The position numbers and the translations under genes are program-made. Below are positions 25,901 through 31,865 of a stretch of DNA of 33,665 nt, one piece after another. Where the stretch lies: positions 1 to 33,665 of the forward strand of contig JAEEND010000006.1 of the NCBI GenBank assembly GCA_016283575.1, given 5' to 3'. This DNA is from Lachnospiraceae bacterium. Its GTDB lineage: Bacteria > Bacillota > Clostridia > Lachnospirales > Lachnospiraceae. Each line of letters opens with the position of its first letter. Position 1 is the stretch's first letter. Below the pieces are notes generated by a model, which had not been told where the DNA came from, searched no databases, and saw nothing but the letters and a program-made list of their open reading frames with translations.

Positions 25901-26303
25901 CACTTCCCTGATTGGATGATCCGGAATTTCCGGAACCTGTGCTACCTGATCCTGCATTACCGGATCCTGTGTTGCTACCTGTGTTACTGCTATTGTTATT
26001 ATTTGAATTTCCCCCATTGTTACGGCCTCTTCCGGTCCTTGAGGATCTTGCCGCCGTTCTTACGGTAGTGTTTGTTTCAGGAGTTACCGTAACCTCCTCG
26101 ATAGATGCGCTTTCTACAGCCACATCTTCTTTTTCATCAGATACCGTATCTTCCGTAACCGCCTCAATTACGGTATCTGCCAAGGGCTGCTCAGATTCTT
26201 CGATCACTGTGTAAGAATCTGCCGCTGCGACTTTCGGCCCACAGCCGCCCATGGTAGAAAGAACCAAAAGGGCAGCCAAGAGCATGCCAAATGTCTTTTT
26301 CAT
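22920..26303 (-). CDS. Large secreted lipoprotein with DUF4874/DUF4832 domain, CBM35-like and two CBM9/DOMON-like modules
   Basis: A 1127-residue lipoprotein (lipobox MGGC, acylated C21). A Glu/Val/Thr-rich region and an Asn/Ser/Gly-rich linker reach residue about 140. The DUF4874/DUF4832 region (about 155-585) parallels the 649-residue paralogue closely, again with GLLGFWGEWHNWPFDED near 296. A CBM35-like module follows (about 608-745). Two repeated beta-sandwich modules (about 757-922 and 956-1127; FATEYKYSNLQHWQVMIDAD and YAIEFNTDGNTATGYQIDW) resemble CBM9/DOMON domains and are joined by a Gly/Asn/Glu linker. The extra modules suggest stronger attachment to insoluble glycan. The start has a GGAGG site, the conserved operator lies 79 bases upstream and a strong terminator follows, so it is monocistronic. 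Catalytic activity is unproven. Confidence 0.8.
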   Translation of the reverse strand: MKKTFGMLLAALLVLSTMGGCGPKVAAADSYTVIEESEQPLADTVIEAVTEDTVSDEKEDVAVESASIEEVTVTPETNTTVRTAARSSRTGRGRNNGGNSNNNNSSNTGSNTGSGNAGSGSTGSGNSGSSNQGSAPANTPVTLNVTEHQIQAGPTPDVNPLKGLIPFSGETTFPVSMEWFYIAVNEVEVAEGVYDWSALESRLNTIAGRGHQAVLRFYYDYPGESTGVPQYLIDKYHLEMRPYNEPGNLGGSGLCPDYADVHFRASMADFIAAFGAQYDGDPRIGFITEGLLGFWGEWHNWPFDEDTSDGKPNWNIPAEVYTEVYTAFNNAFDTTQLVVREPKDGVDDPAFRTGYHDDSFAYATLSEANGGQSWSFMQRLINQGVQNNWQFGCIGGEVYPPLQGSIFTGNTTGDTQNWQACVNETHASWLMCDQIKGYSGNTKANAINASKGLGYDLQVVTASYSETIGGNTSLPVSVGIKNNGVAPFYYDHNTWPVMIGVKQGDTLVKKYYTTWDLNSIPANGNVVSFNTNIENHGLGNGNYALCMKVQNPLSGGVFLSFSNAGQGADGWLSLGSFTVSNAGNVNYDPVGDDNGPGETPEPEPTPDGVNGLYEAERGTLYGKATLSDNYKASNGKMVGWIGTGDGESGSFSLDHIEVSEAGAYTVEIAYVLGEDHRTATLEVNGGASAGGETVTVNFTSTGGWTTLGTKLANVNLRQGVNTILVHNDTGYAPDMDYFKFTKGYTEITEPETPDTGSDHFTRGFYTDWSNVNPIYTNDSQTIWVKDDTEYVYFATEYKYSNLQHWQVMIDADGNSGTGMTSTWPFAPGGIDYMVEGDLNGGNLAYKSTSDGDWNWDYTTYVEDAVASVVDAGNKCIEVRIKKAALNKSDRPLAATIGVGLRYIDGDWGEIGSSNGAEVLSYSSSNQNAGNNGGSGNEGGDTGNTGNEGGNEQGNTNPEPGAIFPGTLNVWNGVNAFYSDSIMEIYVTDDADYLYVGVTGVPESTYPHYAIEFNTDGNTATGYQIDWVWQPGSTGSDFVIESGLLRQQTTNNTSWAPLIDVQDGLSYYSLVDGVMEIKIPKNKLVTAEKTLASTIGIGMELKDSDWCLVHSSNYDNMQSPMATYSFKH

Positions 26304-26344
26304 TTTTCACCTCCATAAAAAAGAAAACCTTCAGTAACACCCTA

Positions 26345-26350
26345 ATTTTA
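26345..26350 (-). promoter_or_regulatory. -10 box for the 1127-residue DUF4832 gene
   Basis: The minus strand reads TAAAAT about 41 bases upstream of the start codon, at nearly the same distance from the conserved operator as in the other two promoters. A TTGACT lies only 12 bases upstream, too close for a normal -35. Confidence 0.45.
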
Positions 26351-26382
26351 CGTATATTTTAAAGTCAATTAATATAACAATA

Positions 26383-26407
26383 TGTCATCAAAAACAGATA
26401 ATTTGTG
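26383..26407 (-). promoter_or_regulatory. Conserved operator copy 3 (upstream of 1127-residue DUF4832 gene)
   Basis: Plus strand TGTCATCAAAAACA followed by GATAATTTGTG. The left half has lost the palindrome seen in copies 1 and 2, but the AAAACAGAT and ATTTGTG core is kept. It lies 79 bases upstream of the start codon, exactly as for copy 2, in the divergent region shared with the ECF sigma gene. Confidence 0.65.
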
Positions 26408-26532
26408 TGATGTATAACCGAACTATCCATGCAAGGTGTAACGAAATCGGGTATCATGACATTAATGTATGAATGAGCTCATGAAGCGTCTTACTTAAAA
26501 TGCAGGATAAAGAAGGGAGGGGGTATATAAGC

Positions 26533-27024
26533 ATGCAGTCACCCGAAGATATTTACAAGCAATATGCGAAAACTGTATATAAGTTTCTTTTAGCCCTCTC
26601 TCACGACCGGGATATAGCGGAAGAGCTGACCCAGGAAACCTTCTATCAGGCCATCAGGTCCATTAACCGCTTTGACGGAAGCTCAAAGCTCACCACATGG
26701 CTTTTCAGCATCGCAAAGCATCAGTTTTATGACTATTTAAGAAAGCATCCCGTGTGGGAACCCCTGCCGGATGAGGACATGGGGTTAAATGCCGAACACT
26801 CTGCGGAGGACGCTTATTTTTCAAAGGAAAACATAAAGACTTTGCTTTCACTCATAGACAGGCTCCCCAATGCCTACAAGGAAGTGCTGGGCCTTAGGAT
26901 CTTCGCGGGACTTTCTTTTGCAAGGATCGGTGAAATGCTTGGAAAAAGTGAGAACTATGCCAGGGTAACCTACTACCGGGGAAAAGAACGATTACGAAAG
27001 GAGCTTGAAGCCAATGAAATCTAA
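26533..27024 (+). CDS. ECF-type RNA polymerase sigma factor
   Basis: A 163-residue sigma-70 family protein of the extracytoplasmic-function group. Region 2 is visible as DIAEELTQETFYQAI...LTTWLFSIAKHQFYDYLRK, and region 4 as RLPNAYKEVLGLRIFAGLSF followed by ARIGEMLGKSENYARVTYYR. I chose the ATG at 26533 because a strong GGGAGGGGG site lies just upstream. An in-frame ATG at 26500 lacks such a site and would translate through it. The gene overlaps the following anti-sigma gene by 11 bases, the usual arrangement for co-translated sigma/anti-sigma pairs. It is divergent from the DUF4832 lipoprotein gene, and the target promoters are unknown. Confidence 0.93.
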   Translation: MQSPEDIYKQYAKTVYKFLLALSHDRDIAEELTQETFYQAIRSINRFDGSSKLTTWLFSIAKHQFYDYLRKHPVWEPLPDEDMGLNAEHSAEDAYFSKENIKTLLSLIDRLPNAYKEVLGLRIFAGLSFARIGEMLGKSENYARVTYYRGKERLRKELEANEI

Positions 27025-27940
27025 ACTGCCATGTGACGTTGTAACAGATTTGCTTCCTTCATACGTTGACGGCCTCACCAATGAGACCACAAGTTCATAT
27101 ATTAAGGAACATCTCTCAGAATGCAGTGAATGTAACAATAAATACAGATCCATGATGGGAATGGATATTACTCCCGAGACTTCCGACGAAGAAGAAAAGG
27201 AGATCGACTTTTTAAAGAAGCAAAAGAAAAACAATACCGTTAAAACTGTCCTTCTTTTTGCGACCCTTGTGCTTTGCTTTTTGGTTGTCGCAGTCATAAT
27301 AATGAGCAGGCCGAAAACGCCTGATTTTAAAGAAATCGCTCCGGAGCTCACAAGAGGGGACACTTTCACATTCGGTAGCTACGAGCAGGATGCCAATGAA
27401 TCAAATGGCTCCGAACCAATAGAATGGATTGTTCTCACCAATTGGGAAGGTCTTGGAGTAATAGAGGCCATGAGCTATTACGGTCTTGATACCAAGCAGT
27501 ATCACTCAGAAAAGAGCGCCATAACCTGGGAAGAAAGTGATATCCGTGCGTGGCTCAATACTGAATTTTATGACAGTGCTTTTTCCGAAAAGGAAAAGTA
27601 CATGATTCAGGAAAAAGAAATATTAACCCCAGCCAATGAATATTACAAAACCGATAACGGAAACAATACCCTTGATAAAGTAACACTTATATCCGAAGCA
27701 GAAATAAATGCCATCTATGTCAATAACGGCGATGGCTTCATGCTTAAATGTTATCCCACGGCATACGCTCTTAAAAACGGAGCCTTTGTGGATCCAAAAT
27801 ACAATGAATGTGACTGGTGGGGCCGTGGTGCGGGAATTCATGAAGGAATTGCTTCCTCAGCAAAAAGCAGTACCATCGGCATACCCGTAACCACAAAAGG
27901 AATTACCGTGAGACCAATTATCTATATAAAATACAAATAA
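27014..27940 (+). CDS. Zinc-finger anti-sigma factor with extracellular DUF6273 domain
   Basis: A 308-residue membrane protein. The N terminus has a zf-HC2-like zinc-binding motif (CDVVTDLLPSYVDGL then HLSECSEC), typical of anti-sigma domains that hold ECF sigma factors. One membrane helix lies at about 77-97 (VLLFATLVLCFLVVAVIIMS). The outer 200 residues match the DUF6273 pattern: FTFGSYEQD, PIEWIVL, TWEESDIRAWLNTEFYDSAF and a C-terminal GITVRPIIYIKY. DUF6273 is widespread in gut Clostridia and its ligand is unknown. I chose the ATG at 27014 with GGAG ten bases upstream rather than a TTG nine bases earlier. It probably senses an outside signal and releases the sigma factor (family inference). 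Confidence 0.88.
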   Translation: MKSKLPCDVVTDLLPSYVDGLTNETTSSYIKEHLSECSECNNKYRSMMGMDITPETSDEEEKEIDFLKKQKKNNTVKTVLLFATLVLCFLVVAVIIMSRPKTPDFKEIAPELTRGDTFTFGSYEQDANESNGSEPIEWIVLTNWEGLGVIEAMSYYGLDTKQYHSEKSAITWEESDIRAWLNTEFYDSAFSEKEKYMIQEKEILTPANEYYKTDNGNNTLDKVTLISEAEINAIYVNNGDGFMLKCYPTAYALKNGAFVDPKYNECDWWGRGAGIHEGIASSAKSSTIGIPVTTKGITVRPIIYIKYK

Positions 27941-27944
27941 AAAC

Positions 27945-27969
27945 AAGCGGATGGAAATTCCATCCGCTT
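27945..27969. terminator. Bidirectional terminator after the anti-sigma gene
   Basis: A perfect stem AAGCGGATGGA / TCCATCCGCTT with a three-base loop and T-rich flanks on both strands. It lies between the convergent ends at 27940 and 27986. Confidence 0.9.
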
Positions 27970-27985
27970 TTGTTTTAATCACCGG

Positions 27986-28186
27986 CTATTCCTCCACCAT
28001 GTAGTCAGCTTTCTTAGCGAACTCAGCATTACATTCCGCTATCTCTTTTTTGCCGTCTATGTAATCCCTGTATATTTCCCACATATCAAGATTATTTTCG
28101 TCGGAAGTCTCATCCTCCGGCTGCCAGGATCTGATAAGTTCGATTCTCTGCTCTTTTGTGGTATTTTTAATGCTGTAATCTTCCAT
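27986..28186 (-). CDS. Small hypothetical acidic protein
   Basis: A 66-residue soluble protein rich in Glu and Asp (IKNTTKEQRIELIRSWQ near the start, YIDGKKEIAECNAEF near the end). Short proteins with this 'IKNTTKE.R' opening followed by a YIDGKKEI-like helix recur in Lachnospiraceae, but I know of no function. It is transcribed alone, convergent with the anti-sigma gene across a shared terminator, with a modest AAAGG site before its ATG. It may be a two-helix regulatory or antitoxin-like protein, but nothing in the sequence proves this and no toxin partner is adjacent. Confidence 0.65.
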   Translation of the reverse strand: MEDYSIKNTTKEQRIELIRSWQPEDETSDENNLDMWEIYRDYIDGKKEIAECNAEFAKKADYMVEE

Positions 28187-28379
28187 ATTTATGCCTTTCT
28201 ATTGTTTCGTATCCCTATACTCTTTTTGAGTGTCTTTTGGGATAGCCTCTTATATTTAAATCGCCTTGTTTTTTCCATGTGGCAAAAGTAAAATAAAATA
28301 AAAAACTTTCGCTTTATGCGAACATCTATATATTAACATCAAACCGGCAGAAGTAACACTGCCAACATCGGAGCAGGTC

Positions 28380-29816
28380 ATGAATTCACACTCACCACTT
28401 ACCAAAAAAGAAAAGCTTTTCTTCATACTTTATTTGCTGTTCTTTTTTGTCACAGCCCTGGTGCTTGCATTATTTCAACCTGCAGATAATAATCCCCCTC
28501 TTTTTTCAAATCCCCCCGATGAACACGCGAGGATCCTTATCCCTGAATTCATCGCCCTTCACGGATATCTTCCCACGGGTCTCGAAGATGAAGTGATAAT
28601 TCCGGGCTACGGCTTTTCCTACGGCCTTACCCCCTATCTTCCCTTTGTGATCATGGGTTACGCCATGCGGATCGTATATCTTCTCGGCGGTTCAGCCCTC
28701 TCTCTTATATATACCGCACGTTTTGTAAACGTATGCTTTGGCACCGTTATGGCGGCAGTGGTATTTTTCCTGGGCCGCAGGATTTTCAGTAATAAAAAAT
28801 ACGCCATGGCATTTTCCGTTTCCGTAATGTTCTTACCCGAGCATCTTTTTGTACATAGCTACGTGAACACGGAATCCATGTGTTTTCTCGGTATTGCTAT
28901 TCTCTTGCTCGGCCTCGTGTCCCTGTATCAGGGTGGGGCTGATATAAAGAATACCCTCACAATTTCCGCAGGCTTATCCATCATCATTTCTTCATACTAC
29001 AATGCATACGGATATATCATTTCAGCCTTTTTATTATTTATTGCATACTTTATAAGTTTCACTTCTTCCGAAAAAGAAGGTGCCGGCAAAAAACTTTCCA
29101 TCGATCATAAAAGCATGTTCAAGTACGGCTTCATGATATTTGGTATCGTGCTCGCCACCTCAGGCTGGTGGTTTATCAGAAATATCATTCTTTTTAATGG
29201 TGATATTTTCGGTATGAGGATCCGCGACGCCCTGTTCCATGCCGCCAACCCCGAAAGCTGGAATTCCTACAGGAATTCGGGTTATACCATCATGGAGATG
29301 CTTAAACTTAATCCCGATTACTTTCCCGTAGTGCTTAAAACCTTCTTTGCAAGCCTCGGATCGGTTTCCATATTCTGTAATGACTTTTACTATATAATTT
29401 ACGAGCTCATTTACTTAACAGGTCTTATTCTGTCCCTTTCTTTTGCCATATCTTCTATTGTAAAAAGAAAGTGCGGCGCATCCGGTTTTAAACCTGTTTT
29501 CTTTCATATTAACATGCTCTTCTGCATTCTGATGCCTGCTTTTCTCCACATGTATTATGTTTATGTAGTTGAATTTCAGAGGCAGGGACGATACCTTCTT
29601 CCCATGCTCATTCCCCTGGTTTATTACGTAATTAAGGGGTATTGGCGCTTAGAAAATAAAAAGTTCAAGAACAGCGCACTGAATCGGCTTATTAAAGCTG
29701 TTCCCTGCATAATAACCGTCTGGGTATTTATCGCAATAGTCTGGATGGTATTTAAGGTAGCCCTCCCCGTGTATCTGTCAGATCCCGTATGGAATCATAT
29801 TCCCCTTACCATATAA
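28380..29816 (+). CDS. Multi-pass membrane protein, GT-C / DUF2142-like
   Basis: A 478-residue integral membrane protein with about ten to twelve helices. After the first helix an outer loop carries NPPDEHARILIPEFIA, close to the 'PPDE.AH' pattern of DUF2142 and GT-C glycosyltransferase-like proteins, where the acidic residues face the active site. GT-C enzymes transfer sugars from lipid-phosphate donors to surface polymers or proteins, so a role in envelope glycosylation is plausible but not shown. It stands alone, with a GGAGCAGG site before its ATG and a 193-base gap upstream. That gap holds an AT-rich promoter-like stretch and a small hairpin TTCGC/GCGAA at 28308-28322 of unclear meaning. 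Confidence 0.75.
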   Translation: MNSHSPLTKKEKLFFILYLLFFFVTALVLALFQPADNNPPLFSNPPDEHARILIPEFIALHGYLPTGLEDEVIIPGYGFSYGLTPYLPFVIMGYAMRIVYLLGGSALSLIYTARFVNVCFGTVMAAVVFFLGRRIFSNKKYAMAFSVSVMFLPEHLFVHSYVNTESMCFLGIAILLLGLVSLYQGGADIKNTLTISAGLSIIISSYYNAYGYIISAFLLFIAYFISFTSSEKEGAGKKLSIDHKSMFKYGFMIFGIVLATSGWWFIRNIILFNGDIFGMRIRDALFHAANPESWNSYRNSGYTIMEMLKLNPDYFPVVLKTFFASLGSVSIFCNDFYYIIYELIYLTGLILSLSFAISSIVKRKCGASGFKPVFFHINMLFCILMPAFLHMYYVYVVEFQRQGRYLLPMLIPLVYYVIKGYWRLENKKFKNSALNRLIKAVPCIITVWVFIAIVWMVFKVALPVYLSDPVWNHIPLTI

Positions 29817-29890
29817 ACCGCATCCCGTTTAGGCTTTCTTTTTCATAAAATATGCCTGATGGAATGTTTTTTTAATAATTTATCGATTTT

Positions 29891-29917
29891 TGAAAATTTA
29901 CGCGCTTAACACACGTT
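29891..29917 (+). promoter_or_regulatory. Possible ECF-type autoregulatory promoter
   Basis: TGAAAA (29891-29896) and CGTT (29914-29917), 17 bases apart, resemble the TGAAAC / CGTA-CGTC pattern of Firmicutes ECF sigma promoters. They lie 36 bases upstream of the second sigma gene. The match is short and could be chance. Confidence 0.3.
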
Positions 29918-29953
29918 AATATTTATAGAACGCAACAAAAAGGAGCTTAGACA

Positions 29954-30496
29954 ATGCAGCAGGGTGGCGACAAGGAACGGTTGTCCAACTTGATAAATGA
30001 ATATCAGAACCTGATTTTCACGATTTGCTATCGCTTTACGAGCGACTATTTTGCGTCCGAAGATTTAACGCAGGACACCTTTCTTTCCGCATACGCGCAT
30101 ATGTCGGAAATTGAGGTAGGGAAAGAAAAGTACTATCTTGCCCGCGTTGCCAATAATAAATGCATTGACTATCTTCGAAAAAGAAAGCACGAGACCATAC
30201 AGTCCGACGAAGATTTCAGTGCAATCCCTGCAGATCTTCCTGATATACATGAAAAGCTGGAAGAAGAAGATGTACGGGAAGAACTGAAACAAAAATGCCG
30301 AAAACTCAAGGATCCCTACGGCGAGGTCGCATACAGATACTATTATCTTGAGCAGACTCCGGAGATCATAGCCGCAGATCTTAAGAAAAAAACGGCAACC
30401 ATAAAAACGCAGCTCTACCGGGCCCGGGATATGTTGCGGAAGCTTTACGGAAAGGAGGGCACCTATGACGGGCAAAGAGTTAGAGCAGTTAATTAA
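29954..30496 (+). CDS. Second ECF-type RNA polymerase sigma factor
   Basis: A 180-residue sigma-70 family protein. Region 2 is seen in LIFTICYRFTSDYFASEDLT then QDTFLSAY, followed by ARVANNKCIDYLRKRK. Region 4 is seen in EVAYRYYYLEQTPEIIAADL and KTQLYRARDMLRK. It has an AAAAAGGAG site eight bases before the ATG. The gene is first in a tight four-gene unit and overlaps the next gene by 32 bases, in the manner of sigma/anti-sigma pairs. It is clearly different in sequence from the sigma factor at 26533 and should read different promoters. The neighbouring LiaI/LiaF-like membrane genes suggest an envelope-stress response (inference). Confidence 0.93.
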   Translation: MQQGGDKERLSNLINEYQNLIFTICYRFTSDYFASEDLTQDTFLSAYAHMSEIEVGKEKYYLARVANNKCIDYLRKRKHETIQSDEDFSAIPADLPDIHEKLEEEDVREELKQKCRKLKDPYGEVAYRYYYLEQTPEIIAADLKKKTATIKTQLYRARDMLRKLYGKEGTYDGQRVRAVN

Positions 30497-30851
30497 CGAG
30501 ATCGATTCAGGACCATTGCTTACGGCTCCGATCGGTTTAAAAGAAGAAATACTTGCAAGGGCAGACAAGATTGATAAAAGAAAAGAGTTTTCCACAAGGC
30601 TCAAAAAACGCGGTGAGCTTATCCTCTATTCTCTGGAAGTCACGGCTGTGACTGCTGCCGCGGTGTTCTTAATAATCGTAAGCCCCTTAAAGAACGAATT
30701 CTCCACAAATAGAGCGGAACGCGAAGCCACCCTTTTTGTAAAAGAAGAAAACATCAGAAAAACATTTTTCGATAAAGCTCACAAAATCGTATATCTTGGA
30801 GACTTTATGGACAATTTAGAAAAAGACGACCCTAAGGAGGAACGAAAATGA
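30465..30851 (+). CDS. Single-helix membrane protein, probable anti-sigma factor
   Basis: A 128-residue protein with an N-terminal cytosolic part of about 55 residues (LEQLINEIDSGPLLTAPIGL), one membrane helix at about 56-74 (VTAVTAAAVFLIIVSPL) and a 50-residue outer part. There is no zinc-finger His/Cys motif, so it is not a classic ZAS anti-sigma factor. Its position overlapping the sigma gene by 32 bases, its one-helix topology and an AAAGGAGGG site inside the sigma gene all fit an anti-sigma role. The segment around SGPLLTAPIGLKEEIL resembles a short helical motif seen in similar Clostridial proteins next to ECF sigma genes. Function is inferred from context only. Confidence 0.65.
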   Translation: MTGKELEQLINEIDSGPLLTAPIGLKEEILARADKIDKRKEFSTRLKKRGELILYSLEVTAVTAAAVFLIIVSPLKNEFSTNRAEREATLFVKEENIRKTFFDKAHKIVYLGDFMDNLEKDDPKEERK

Positions 30852-31396
30852 CACATAAAAGAAGAAACGCATTCTGGTCCTTTGTATTTGCATTCATACC
30901 CGGATGCACGGAAATGTATTGGGGATTTATGAAGATGGGCATGAGCCTTCTCCTCCCCTTCACACTTATTGCCGCAATTGCCATCGCGCTTGAGATCGAA
31001 GTTATTTTATTCGTGGACATAGTGATCTATGTATATGGATTCTTCCATGCACGTAACCTCGTGCATATGTCCGACGAAGAACTTGCAGAAACTCCCGATG
31101 AACCCGTTCAGATGTTTGACAGCATCACAAAGCCCTTTGATTTCATTAAAAAGAAGGACATTCCAAAGTGGGTTGGCGCGTTACTTGTTGTACTGGGAAT
31201 ATATATTGTTTTGAATCAGTTCAATTACTTTTTCCCTTACGATTCCGCTGCGTACTGGATCTATGAAAGAGTCCTCAGCTTACTTCCCAAATGCGTAGCG
31301 GCCGGTCTGGTAATAAGATTCGGTATCGCACTTATCGCAGGTAAAAAGGAAGAAAGCGAAAAAGAAATCGAAGAAGTTAAAAAGGAGGAAAACTGA
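30848..31396 (+). CDS. Four-helix membrane protein, TM2/LiaI-like
   Basis: A 182-residue membrane protein. The N-terminal FWSFVFAFIPGCTEMYWGFM followed by two hydrophobic helices resembles the TM2-like opening 'PG..HLY.G....G' of small bacterial membrane proteins. A cytosolic linker (residues about 72-105) is followed by two more helices, and the C terminus is strongly charged (EESEKEIEEVKKEEN). The start overlaps the stop of the preceding gene (ATGA), with AAGGAGGAACGAAA upstream, so the genes are translationally coupled. Role unknown. Co-transcription with an ECF sigma pair and a LiaI/LiaF-like gene suggests the envelope-stress output or sensing arm (inference). Confidence 0.7.
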   Translation: MTHKRRNAFWSFVFAFIPGCTEMYWGFMKMGMSLLLPFTLIAAIAIALEIEVILFVDIVIYVYGFFHARNLVHMSDEELAETPDEPVQMFDSITKPFDFIKKKDIPKWVGALLVVLGIYIVLNQFNYFFPYDSAAYWIYERVLSLLPKCVAAGLVIRFGIALIAGKKEESEKEIEEVKKEEN

Positions 31397-31752
31397 TGGA
31401 AGCCAATATTACAGTCACTCCCGAAAATGTGAAAGAAGAACCTGTCAGAACTCACCGTGTAGGCACCATGACTCTTGGTCTTACCCTTATATCCTTCGGT
31501 GCTCTGTATCTTGCAAGGCTTTTCACACCCGCCATCCCCATTGACATGATCATGCATGCATGGCCCATTCCCATGATCCTTTTAGGACTTGAACTTCTTT
31601 TTGCAGGTTTTTCAAAAAGAAAGTTCATCATTGACAAGGGCGCCATCGTACTTTGCTTCTTAGTGATACTTTTTGTATTCGGTATGGCATGTGCCGATTT
31701 CATGATGGAATGGTTTATGAAAGCTGCTGAAGCGCATCTGATTAGTTTTTAG
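31396..31752 (+). CDS. LiaI/LiaF-like transmembrane-region protein (DUF5668-like)
   Basis: A 118-residue protein with a short Glu-rich N terminus and three hydrophobic segments. The block GTMTLGLTLISFGALYLARL followed by WPIPMILLGLELLFAGF matches the LiaI/LiaF transmembrane-region family, in which W-P-x-x-L-I-x-x-G-x-E is characteristic. In Bacillus, LiaF and LiaI respond to cell-wall antibiotic damage, but here the gene belongs to an ECF-sigma operon instead of a two-component system. The start overlaps the preceding stop by one base (TGATG), with AAAGGAGG upstream. It is the last gene before a GC-rich hairpin. Confidence 0.78.
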   Translation: MEANITVTPENVKEEPVRTHRVGTMTLGLTLISFGALYLARLFTPAIPIDMIMHAWPIPMILLGLELLFAGFSKRKFIIDKGAIVLCFLVILFVFGMACADFMMEWFMKAAEAHLISF

Positions 31753-31776
31753 AAATAAAGATTTAAAAAGAGGAGA

Positions 31777-31796
31777 GGGGCTGAGTAATCAGCCCC
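31777..31796. terminator. Probable terminator after the second sigma operon
   Basis: A perfect eight-base stem GGGGCTGA / TCAGCCCC with a GTAA loop. The T tract is weak on both strands. It lies 25 bases after the LiaI/F-like gene and between convergent gene ends. Confidence 0.55.
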
Positions 31797-31865
31797 TTAA
31801 CATATTCAACCTAACCAATCCCACATGGATCAGCTAAGCGAACGGCCTATGAAAATAACAATCTA

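Noticed and set aside
25886-26214. Open plus-strand frames opposite the start of the 1127-residue gene
   Set aside because: They mirror the low-complexity Ser/Gly/Asn and Glu/Val linker codons, lack ribosome binding sites and resemble no protein family.
26500-26532. Earlier ATG for the first sigma factor
   Set aside because: It has no ribosome binding site. The strong GGGAGGGGG lies inside this stretch and serves the ATG at 26533.
27005-27013. TTG start for the anti-sigma factor
   Set aside because: The ATG at 27014 has GGAG at proper spacing, and the TTG would sit on top of that site.
28308-28322. Small hairpin TTCGC/GCGAA upstream of the GT-C-like gene
   Set aside because: It is only a five-base stem without a T tract, too weak to call a terminator or operator.
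29817-29890. Terminator after the GT-C-like gene
   Set aside because: Only short interrupted pairings (AGGC/GCCT, CATC/GATG) precede a T run at about 29868, so I did not list it as a feature.
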